Below, in pieces: positions 1 through 6,300 of a stretch of 7,058 nucleotides of DNA. Position numbers and translations under genes: made by a program. The notes beneath the pieces are model-generated. The model was not told the DNA's origin. It saw only the letters and a program-made list of their open reading frames with translations, and searched no databases. The stretch is taken from positions 1-7,058 of the forward strand of contig JACQVU010000331.1 in NCBI GenBank assembly GCA_016209585.1, in the 5' to 3' direction. The DNA comes from Planctomycetota bacterium. GTDB taxonomy: Bacteria; Planctomycetota; UBA8742; JACQVU01. Every line of letters begins with the position of its first letter. The stretch's first letter is position 1.

Positions 1-1
1 G

Positions 2-781
2 TGCGCGGCGGTGGCCGACGCGGACCGCGACGGCGACGCGGACGTCGTGATCGGCTTGGCCGCAGGGGGCGTTCGTCTCTTCCGAAACCAGGGCAGCGCC
101 CAGGGCGGAACGCGGGGCGCTTTCGCCGCCGCGGCGGAGGCGTTCGCGCCGGCGGCGTCCGACGTGCGGGCCATCGCCGTCGGCGACGTGGACGGCGACG
201 GAGATCTCGATCTGTTCTGCGCGGTGGCGGGAGGCCCCGCGGAACTGCACGTCAACCAGGGCGGAGCGCAAGGGGGAACCACCGGCCTGTTCCAGGCCGC
301 CGTGGCTCCGGCGCTGCCGGCTGCCGCCGCGCCCGACGCGCGCGACGTGCTGTTGGCCGACGTCGACGGTGACGGCGACCTGGACGCTTTCCTCACCGGG
401 CCGGCCGGCGAGACGCTGCTGCTCAACCAGGGTGGGGCGCAGGGCGGCGAGCGCGGCCGCTTCGTTGGGGCCGCGGCGGGCGCGTTGCCCGCCTCGGCCG
501 GCGCCGGCGGGCGCCTGGCGGCCGGCGACATGGATGGCGACGGCGACCTGGACATCGTGGTGGCGCGGGGTGACGCCAAGACCGACACGCTGCTGCTCAA
601 CCAGGGGGCGCTGCAGGACGGCTCGCGCGGGGTGTTCGCGCCCGCCACGGTCGCGGCCTTCCCCGCCGACGCCGCCACGACGCTCGGGGTTCTGCTGCTG
701 GACGGCGACGGCGACGGCGATCTCGACATTTTTATTCGCCAGGCTGACCGCGAGCGGTATTTTGACAACAGCCGCAGGTAA
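2..781 (+). CDS. FG-GAP/VCBS repeat surface protein, C-terminal part (5' end outside window)
   Basis: The reading frame is open from the left edge (Cys-Ala-Ala-Val-Ala-Asp...), so the true start lies upstream; the GTG at position 11 is only an internal valine codon. Counting from that codon as residue 1, five copies of the calcium-loop motif D-x-D-x-D-G-D-x-D begin at residues 3, 59, 117, 173 and 231. Each of the first four is followed by an L-x-x-N-Q-G block and a G-x-F block. This is the FG-GAP/VCBS repeat pattern, which in known families builds calcium-binding beta-propellers or integrin-alpha-like folds in secreted or cell-surface proteins. No sorting signal or membrane segment is visible at the C-terminus, which ends shortly after the fifth motif (...FDNSRR, TAA at 779-781). 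The ligand and exact role are unknown. A toxin gene starts 13 bases downstream. The family call is confident; secretion is inferred because the N-terminus is missing. Confidence 0.9.
   Translation, partial: CAAVADADRDGDADVVIGLAAGGVRLFRNQGSAQGGTRGAFAAAAEAFAPAASDVRAIAVGDVDGDGDLDLFCAVAGGPAELHVNQGGAQGGTTGLFQAAVAPALPAAAAPDARDVLLADVDGDGDLDAFLTGPAGETLLLNQGGAQGGERGRFVGAAAGALPASAGAGGRLAAGDMDGDGDLDIVVARGDAKTDTLLLNQGALQDGSRGVFAPATVAAFPADAATTLGVLLLDGDGDGDLDIFIRQADRERYFDNSRR
17..781 (+). repeat. Five tandem VCBS/FG-GAP units of 56-58 codons
   Basis: Units start near positions 17, 185, 359, 527 and 701, giving spacings of 168, 174, 168 and 174 bases. Each starts with an aspartate-rich calcium loop; the first four continue through an N-Q-G-x-x-Q-x-G block. 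DNA similarity is also visible: a shared tract encoding L-L-L-N-Q-G occurs near 412-430 and 589-607. The fifth unit is cut short by the stop codon after its loop. Confidence 0.85.
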
Positions 782-785
782 GGGA
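780..785 (+). promoter_or_regulatory. Shine-Dalgarno site of the toxin gene
   Basis: AAGGGA lies nine bases before the ATG at 795 and overlaps the TAA stop (779-781) of the upstream repeat protein. This placement supports ATG 795 as the toxin start and suggests that the toxin can be translated from a transcript that also carries the upstream gene. Confidence 0.5.
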
Positions 786-794
786 ACGGCCCGC

Positions 795-1094
795 ATGAAG
801 AGCGCCGCGCTGGAGTTCGTGCAAGGCTGTGTCGCCGCGGGACGGCACCGCTTGACTCATCACTTCATTGAAGAGATGGTCAACGACGGTTTCTGGATGG
901 TCGACATCGTGCATGCGGTGCTTGCTGCCGAGTCCATCGTGGAAGATGGCGCCGACGCGTGGGGGAGAGAGAAGTACCGCTTGACCGGGCCGGCCTCTGA
1001 CGGCAGGCGGCTGAGTTGTGTGGTGGCGGACATCGACGGAGTCGACGTGTTGTTCATTACCGTGTACGCGGAGCCGGAGAAGAGCCAAGCATGA
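795..1094 (+). CDS. DUF4258-family toxin of a type II TA system (probable)
   Basis: A 99-residue basic/acidic mixed protein. The visible DUF4258 pattern is a histidine-led helix (H22-H23-F-I-E-E-M, residues 22-28), an I-V-H-A-V-L-A-A-E helix after it (about 38-46), then a strand pair with Y61-R-L-T-G, G70-R-R-L-S-C-V-V-A and a final V-L-F-I-T-V-Y-A strand (85-92). This resembles the RelE/MqsR-like fold predicted for DUF4258 proteins, many of which sit next to YgiT-type zinc-finger antitoxins, as here. By family analogy it would be an RNA-targeting growth inhibitor, but no activity can be read from sequence alone. The start is supported by AAGGGA nine bases upstream. The stop overlaps the antitoxin start (ATGA, 1091-1094), a toxin-first order as in mqsRA. 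GC is lower than in neighbours (two 60-base lines counted at 52% and 63%, against 72-78%), suggesting acquisition by transfer. It contains no membrane segment or signal peptide, so it is cytoplasmic. Confidence 0.8.
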   Translation: MKSAALEFVQGCVAAGRHRLTHHFIEEMVNDGFWMVDIVHAVLAAESIVEDGADAWGREKYRLTGPASDGRRLSCVVADIDGVDVLFITVYAEPEKSQA

Positions 1095-1357
1095 AGAACC
1101 GTCGCAGTCGTCAACGCATGTGCCACGCCTGTGGAGCGCCATGTGAAGAGCGCGTCGTGGACACCTCCTTCGTGGTCAAAGGGGAGATCACTCTCCTGAA
1201 GAACGTTCCCGCGGAAGTCTGCTCGCGTTGTGGCGAGAAGACATTCAGTGCTCAGGTGGCTTCTCGCATTGAACGGATCCTTCGAAAGAGAGACGCACTG
1301 CCAGCGGCGGCTCTGGGGCGCGTGGAAGTGACCGCGGTGGACTACTCAAAGGTGTGA
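1091..1357 (+). CDS. YgiT-type zinc-finger antitoxin (MqsA N-terminal-like)
   Basis: An 88-residue protein with two CxxC knuckles, C11-H-A-C14 and C44-S-R-C47, separated by the beta-rich stretch typical of the YgiT/MqsA N-terminal zinc domain (E-R-V-V-D-T-S-F-V-V-K-G-E, then N-V-P-A-E-V-C-S-R-C-G). The spacing and the V-P-A-x-V-C-x-x-C-G-E signature are diagnostic of the family. Full-length MqsA has about 131 residues with a C-terminal helix-turn-helix; this protein stops at 88 with only a helix (about 54-69) and a short V-E-V-T-A-V-D-Y tail, so it belongs to the short form without an evident DNA-binding domain. It should neutralise the DUF4258 toxin by direct binding (known for the family, inferred here). 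The ATG at 1091 is chosen because it forms the ATGA overlap with the toxin stop and has a GGAGAAGAG purine tract (1078-1086) just upstream; an upstream extension in frame would overlap the toxin without motif support. Confidence 0.88.
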   Translation: MKNRRSRQRMCHACGAPCEERVVDTSFVVKGEITLLKNVPAEVCSRCGEKTFSAQVASRIERILRKRDALPAAALGRVEVTAVDYSKV

Positions 1358-1361
1358 CTTC

Positions 1362-2699
1362 ATGATCCGCCTCATTCGCCCGCTGCCCGCCCTGTTCCTG
1401 GCGATCGCGCTTCAAGCCCACGCGTTCGCGCAGCAACCAGCGCCGGCGGGAACGATGCCGCCCGCGCCGGTGAGCGGGGAGGCGAACCCCTCGCTTGCGT
1501 TCAACCCGCCGGTGGTGGACCTGGGGCGCATTGATCTCGCGGCCTCCGGCGATCTCCGCCGGCGCGTCGTCGTCTACAACACCGGCGGAGGCGTATTGCA
1601 ACTCATCGACGTGCGGTGCACCGCGAAGGATGTCATGGCGGCGGGGTGGGTGCAGTGGACTTCGCCCGACAATCGCCCGGTCTACGACTTGTACGTGACC
1701 GTGCGCCCGGCGCTGGCGCGTCCCGGTCCCTTCAACGAGTTCGTGATGGTGGCTTCCAACGCCGGCGTCCGGGGGCTTCAAGTGCGCGGCGAGTTCGCCG
1801 GCGCGCCGCCGCGCGTGGCGTTGCCGGTCTACTACCTGTCCAAAGACGCCCCCACCGAACAATTGCGCGTTCTCGTGGAGGCGCGGCTCGCCGGTGCTCC
1901 CTACGCCGCCGACTGGCGCTGGCTGGGCGATGAACGCGCCTACCAGGAGTTTCAGACGCTCGACGGCGCCTTCGCCACCCGGTCGCCGCCCGGCGCCGGC
2001 GCCATCATGTTCGCCGGCTCCGCGCGGGCCTACACGCCGGAGGCCATGTTGCAATTGGCCGACGCGCTCCGGCAGGGGCAGGCCGCGCAGCCGCCCGCCG
2101 GCGGTGGCGCGGGCGGTCAGCAACCGGCGGCGCCTCTGAAATGGGTTCTCTATTTCGTGCGGAACGACGCCAACTTGCAACTGGTGCAGAAGTACTGCGA
2201 AACGCTGCAAGCGCGGTACGCCGCGGTGGTGCCGGCCCAAAGCGTGCAGTTTTTCGGCCGCGACCTGGCCGACCCCGCCACGCGCGCCGAGGCGGCGACC
2301 ATCGTGAAAGCGCCAACGCTGGACCCCTCCATCGACATGGTTGGTCTCTTCATCGATCAGGCCGGCAAGCAGTTCGGATTCCAAGGCAGTCAGAACGTCT
2401 TCGCGGCCATCGACAACGTCTATGCCGGGCTGGCGCGCGCCCTCTCCCAGGCTCAGCCCCAGGCCCAGGCGCAACCACAGCCGCAAACCTCCCAGTCGCC
2501 GAACTACGCGAGCCGCGTGGACGACGTGCGCGTCGGCGGCGTCCCGGCCGCCGGACCGGCCGCCGCGATTGACACTTCGAAACCCGCGGGCGTCGGTGAG
2601 AGCACCACCGTCTGGCTGGCGCTGATGCTGGTGGCCCTTCTGGCGCTCTTCGCGGGGATTGTCTGGCACGTGTTGCGCCGGGCGTCGGCCGTGGCCTGA
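1362..2699 (+). CDS. Exported, membrane-anchored protein with DUF1573-like domain and two CxxC-less thioredoxin-like segments
   Basis: A 445-residue protein. Residues 1-23 are a signal peptide (basic R3/R6, hydrophobic core, A-F-A before Q24). Residues 46-145 fit a DUF1573/Ig-like fold: F-N-P-P-V-V-D-L-G-R-I followed by V-V-V-Y-N-T-G-G-G and L-x-L-I-D-V-R-C, the usual layout of that domain, though only one cysteine (C86) remains of the common C-x-C motif. Residues about 155-237 and 258-360 each read as strand-helix-strand-strand-helix (V-Y-Y-L-S...I-M-F-A-G; W-V-L-Y-F-V...V-G-L-F-I-D), suggesting two thioredoxin-like domains without redox cysteines; this is inference. A Q/P/A-rich linker (363-378) leads to one membrane helix (about 416-437) followed by H-V-L-R-R, so the bulk is periplasmic or outside with a short cytoplasmic tail. 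It starts four bases after the antitoxin stop, with AAAGGTG (1349-1355 region) as a possible ribosome site. Specific function is unknown; a scaffold or adhesion role in the envelope is possible. Confidence 0.82.
   Translation: MIRLIRPLPALFLAIALQAHAFAQQPAPAGTMPPAPVSGEANPSLAFNPPVVDLGRIDLAASGDLRRRVVVYNTGGGVLQLIDVRCTAKDVMAAGWVQWTSPDNRPVYDLYVTVRPALARPGPFNEFVMVASNAGVRGLQVRGEFAGAPPRVALPVYYLSKDAPTEQLRVLVEARLAGAPYAADWRWLGDERAYQEFQTLDGAFATRSPPGAGAIMFAGSARAYTPEAMLQLADALRQGQAAQPPAGGGAGGQQPAAPLKWVLYFVRNDANLQLVQKYCETLQARYAAVVPAQSVQFFGRDLADPATRAEAATIVKAPTLDPSIDMVGLFIDQAGKQFGFQGSQNVFAAIDNVYAGLARALSQAQPQAQAQPQPQTSQSPNYASRVDDVRVGGVPAAGPAAAIDTSKPAGVGESTTVWLALMLVALLALFAGIVWHVLRRASAVA
2448..2495 (+). repeat. Gln/Ala/Pro low-complexity tract
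   Basis: Sixteen codons (residues 363-378 of the preceding protein) alternate glutamine with alanine, proline, threonine or serine, eight of them Gln in strict every-other-position order over 363-375. It is likely a flexible linker between the soluble domains and the membrane anchor, and the near-periodic CAG/CAA-containing DNA may vary in length between strains. Confidence 0.6.
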
Positions 2700-2775
2700 C
2701 GGCGGCCGGGTCGCGCGGTCAAACGGACACACGGCGCGCCACGCCGCTCCGCGCCAGCGCGCGCGGGAACGAGAG

Positions 2776-2782
2776 AAAGGGA
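2776..2782 (+). promoter_or_regulatory. Purine-rich ribosome binding site of the lipoprotein gene
   Basis: AAAGGGA sits inside a GAGAGAAAGGGAAA purine tract ending about ten bases before the ATG at 2793. It supports that start and stands out from the otherwise very GC-rich 93-base gap (2700-2792), in which no convincing -35/-10 promoter was seen. Confidence 0.45.
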
Positions 2783-2792
2783 AACGGCAGCG

Positions 2793-3296
2793 ATGCGTAT
2801 CAATCGCCATCTTCTTCCGGCGATCGCGGGGGTCGCGGCCTTGCTTCTCGCGGCCGGCTGCGGCGGCGCATCGGGTGGCGCACCGGCCGCGACCTCCGGC
2901 AGCGGGGGGGTGCAGTATGACGCTTCTCCACCACCGAGCAGGGAGGAGAAGATTTACAAGCCGGAGGTCTACTATCCCCCGCCTGACCCGGCGCGCGACG
3001 AGGTAGCCGGCAGCCTGATGGAAGCCGCGGAGGCGGAGGCCGAGCGGCTCTCGGAACGCCTGGGTGGCGATCCGTGCTTGGTCATGAACATTGATCCCGC
3101 GGACGACGGCTTGCACGGCACGGCGGAGATCATGGCGCCGGGCCAGGTGACGGGCGCGTCCGGTAAGGCCGCCACGGACGAGACGCTGACGGTCACGTTC
3201 ACCCGCAATGCCCCCGGCGAGCCGTTCACCGCGGGAGAAGTGCGCGACGCCAAGGGCGAACGGTTCGCGCTTTCGCTGCAGATGTTGAAACGTTGA
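2793..3296 (+). CDS. Small lipoprotein of unknown function
   Basis: A 167-residue protein starting with a type II signal peptide: R2/R5/H6, a hydrophobic core (L7-L19) and the lipobox L-A-A-G-C with the lipidated cysteine at residue 23. The mature protein has a Gly/Ala/Ser-rich tether (24-40), a proline-rich stretch with Y-Y-P-P-P-D-P (60-66), a short acidic amphipathic helix (68-90, rich in E and A) and a beta-rich C-terminal half (94-166) with strands such as C-L-V-M-N-I, T-L-T-V-T-F-T and F-A-L-S-L-Q-M. I do not recognise a named domain. It is probably anchored in the outer or inner membrane facing the periplasm; residue 24 after the Cys is Gly, so there is no inner-membrane retention Asp at +2. 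It lies 93 bases after the membrane-anchored protein gene in the same direction and converges on the flagellin gene. A run of seven G (2904-2910) falls in the tether. Confidence 0.82.
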   Translation: MRINRHLLPAIAGVAALLLAAGCGGASGGAPAATSGSGGVQYDASPPPSREEKIYKPEVYYPPPDPARDEVAGSLMEAAEAEAERLSERLGGDPCLVMNIDPADDGLHGTAEIMAPGQVTGASGKAATDETLTVTFTRNAPGEPFTAGEVRDAKGERFALSLQMLKR

Positions 3297-3308
3297 GCGC
3301 GTTGGCAA

Positions 3309-3335
3309 GCCCGGGAGAAAACGAGACCACCGGGC
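3309..3335. terminator. GC hairpin in the convergent intergenic gap (weak terminator candidate)
   Basis: GCCCGG (3309-3314) pairs perfectly with CCGGGC (3330-3335) around a 15-base loop, 13 bases after the lipoprotein stop. It lies between two convergent genes, where termination is expected, but it has a long loop and no T tract on either strand, so intrinsic termination is not established. Confidence 0.25.
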
Positions 3336-3343
3336 GAGGAAGA

Positions 3344-3359
3344 ACCTGTTTCAGCAGGT
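3344..3359 (-). terminator. Weak hairpin downstream of the flagellin gene
   Basis: ACCTG (3344-3348) and CAGGT (3355-3359) form a five-pair stem with a six-base loop. Read on the minus strand it lies 17 bases after the flagellin stop and is followed by a pyrimidine-rich TCTTCCTC. This would suit a terminator of the minus-strand gene, but the stem is short and the tail is interrupted by C. Confidence 0.28.
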
Positions 3360-3375
3360 CATTCGGTCGGCGGTT

Positions 3376-6300
3376 CTAACCCACCGCCGAGCGGAGCGTG
3401 CGTGCCAGAGAGTCGGCCAGAATCTGCCGCGACTGCATCATACGTTGGATGACGCTCTGGGCGCTGGCCTGGAGGATCTGCTCGCGGACCAGCCGGCCGG
3501 ACTCCTCGGCCACGTCGGCGTCGCGAATAGTGGACTCGCTCTTGGTCACCATGAATTGGTTGACCTGGGTGCTGGTCAGCGCGGACTCCATGCCCCTGAC
3601 CAGCGATCCAAGGTCGGCGCGCCGTTCCACGACCCGACGCATGGCCTCGTCCACCTTCTCGATGTTCCCCTTGCCGTCGAACGCGAACGAGAAGGTGGCG
3701 CCCGTGGTGGGCTTGCCGCGCAGCAACATCTCGATGCCGCGGATGTTGATCACGTTGATCGGAGCGCTCTGAAGCGCCTCCGCCTTCGCGGCGTCGCTGA
3801 GGCCCGTGAGGTCTTTGGTGGTGGCGTTGAAGCGGTTGCCGGTGGAGATCGTGCCGTAGTTGCTTCCCGACACGTCGAACGTGGAGTCAGACGTGAAGGT
3901 GAGCGTGAAGGTCTCGGTGTAGGCCGTCACTTCCTGCCCCTTCCCCAGCCGCGGGCCGTCGTCGAGGAAGAGGTTGTTGTCGAACAGCGTGTCGCTGGAG
4001 GTGACGTTGGAGAAGGTCGCCCCGCCCCCGTCGCGGAGGTCGAAACTGGAGAGGCCGAGATTGGCGAGCGTGAGTGGCACCAGTGAGAACTGGAAGGTGT
4101 CGCGGGGGTTGGAACTGAGGCCGATCTGCACCTTGTGGTCGCTGGTGATCTCGAACCGCGACGTGTTCGTTTTGCTGGCGATGAACGACGCCGCGCGGAA
4201 GGTCACCGCGCCCCCGTGCTGGTCGAACAACTGGGTCACGCCGCCCTCGTTCACCTCGATGTTCGGCCCCTCGTCGATGCGGCCCGTCACCACCGTGCTC
4301 GCGTCGATGGTCAACACGTCGCCCTTCTTCAACTGGCCGTCGGGGCGGATCGTGAACCGCAACCCCTGGCCCGGCGTGGCCAGGTCTTTCTGCCCGCTGA
4401 CGTTGGTCGTCACGTACTCCGTGCCGACCGTGCCCACGGTGTAGTCGGTGATGATGGTCGGATCGACCAGGCTCTGGGAGAAGACGAAGAACTGGTCCGG
4501 CCCGTCGGCGTCATTGGGCGCCAGGTCCGAGCCGTCACGGTTCTTGCCGATAAGGATGTAGAACCGCATCTTGCTCAGCGAGTTGTCTTCGTCGATCGCG
4601 TAGGCCTGCCCCGCCGTGGGCACCGACGTGGACGACCCCTCGAAGAACCCGCTGGGGTGCGTCACCGGCGCCGCTGCCGGCTGGCTGGTGGCCGAGTCGC
4701 CGGACCGCAGGGCGCTGAGCGTGGTTCCGTTGTAGAAGTACCGGAAGACCTTCCCGGCCGCGTCGACGAAGGTGAGTTCCGTGCTGTTGGCGTCGAACCG
4801 GCCCTGGGAGAGCGGGCCGGTGGGGGCCGTCATCGTCTGCACGCCGTAGGCCACCGCGTTCAGGCCGCCCGGCGCCGAGGCCGCCAGGAGGCTGCTCGGA
4901 TTGAACGTGGTGGCCGCCGCCAGCGCCGCCGCGGTGGTGGAAGCGGTGATGGAGGAGGCGGTGGAGGCGTTGAGAATCTTGAGATCGCCCGCCTTCTGGT
5001 AGGTGATGTAGGAACCGTTGGGCGCGAACTTGGCGTTTGTTTCCCCGCCGCCGTCCAGCGCGGCGGCCGCGCCGAAGTTGGTGGAGAGGTAGGTGTTGCC
5101 GCCGAATTCGAAGAGCACGCGCGTGTTGGCGCCGTCGTAGCCCAGTTCGACGTTCGTGGCGTCCGCGCCGCCGAGCACCGCCGTCACGTTCACGCTGCTG
5201 AGAATCGTGCCCGAGGAGTCGGTCACCACGATCTCGTCCACGTTCGTCCCCGCCGTGCCGTTCTGCCGGTGGCGGAGATAGGCCGCCCGCGAGCCGTCGT
5301 TGGAGACCGCGGCCTCTTTCCCGCCCGAAATGTCCTCCGAAATCTTCACGTACGACCCGCCGTTGATGTCGGTGGTGTACACCTGCCCCCGCAGGTCGTG
5401 GCGCACGACGTTCCCGCCGCTGATGGCGTAGAAGAAGTTCGTGCCGTCCGCGCCGCCGGGCGTGACGGTCGAGGAGAAAGCGCCGCCCAGGGCCAAGCCG
5501 GAGGTCGCGGCCGTGGTGGCGCGATCCGTGAACGTGCCGCTGGTGAGGTCGTACTGGTACACCGTTCCGGCGTTGTCCTGCATCATCAGCGCGCCGGAGG
5601 CGCCGCTGCCGCGGGTGGTGTCGTGGAAGAGGCCGACCATCCTCCGCCCCGCGCCCGACAACCCCAGCCCGGAGATGTCGATGGTGCTGGAGATGGCGCC
5701 GGTGGAGGTGTTGCGGACGACGATCTGGTCGTCGAAGTTAGAGCCTTGGTCGTAGGTGTAGACCAGGTTGGCGTTGAGCCGGTCCTGCGCCACGGCCACC
5801 GGCTTGTCGCCCACGGCCGAGACCACGAACTGCAAGTGTTCGTTGGTCTCCAGGTTGGTGGCCTGCTGCGTCACCGTGGGGGCGGTGAACGCCAGCATCG
5901 CGCGGGCGTCGTCCACGCCCGTGGCCGCGCTCTCGGTGAAGGTGACCGCGCCGCCGAAAGAGGCGTTGATGTCGCCGGTGCGCTCGGTGGAGACCTGGCC
6001 GGCGAACTGCAGCGCCGTGGCCACGTTGTCGGTGCCGCCCGTGGCCGCGCCGATGCCCAGAGCTGCCTGGCCGTCGCCGGTGCGCTCGTTCGACACGGCC
6101 GCGGTGAACGACAGCGCCGTGGCCACGTTGTCGATGCCGCCCGACGCCGCGCCGATTCCCAACAGGGCTTGCCCGTCAGCGGCCCGTTCGTTGGAGACGG
6201 CGCCGGCAAGGCCGAGGGCCGTGGCCACGTTGTCGATGCCACCGGCCAGCGACCCGAAGTTCAACAGCGTGGCGCCGCCGACGGTCTTGGTGGTGGTCGT

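Noticed and set aside
369..794. Upstream extension of the toxin frame to an ATG-like codon in the repeat gene
   Set aside because: The extension is an Arg/Thr/Trp-rich frame shadow of the VCBS repeats; ATG 795 has a ribosome site and starts the DUF4258 pattern.
2733..2755. GGCGCG/CGCGCC hairpin in the gap before the lipoprotein gene
   Set aside because: Six perfect pairs with an 11-base loop, but no T tract follows and such pairs are expected by chance in very GC-rich DNA; not called as a terminator.
1245..3308. 687-residue open frame on the minus strand
   Set aside because: It runs antisense to the antitoxin end, the membrane-anchored protein and the lipoprotein, all of which have signal peptides or domain motifs. 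Its translation is an Arg/His/Gly-rich shadow with no domain, as expected at this GC content.
3376..3639. Hook-associated protein FlgL as an alternative for the minus-strand gene
   Set aside because: The R-A-D-L-G, S-x-I-R-D-A-D-x-A-E and R-E-Q-I-L motifs fit flagellin better than FlgL, although full exclusion needs the missing N-terminus.
3445..4444. Plus-strand open frames opposite the flagellin C-terminus
   Set aside because: Antisense to a clearly conserved flagellin domain, with no ribosome site or recognisable motif.
5900..6260. CRISPR array
   Set aside because: The regular 102-base spacing is coding, multiple-of-three and conserved along the whole unit, with no unique spacers between short repeats.
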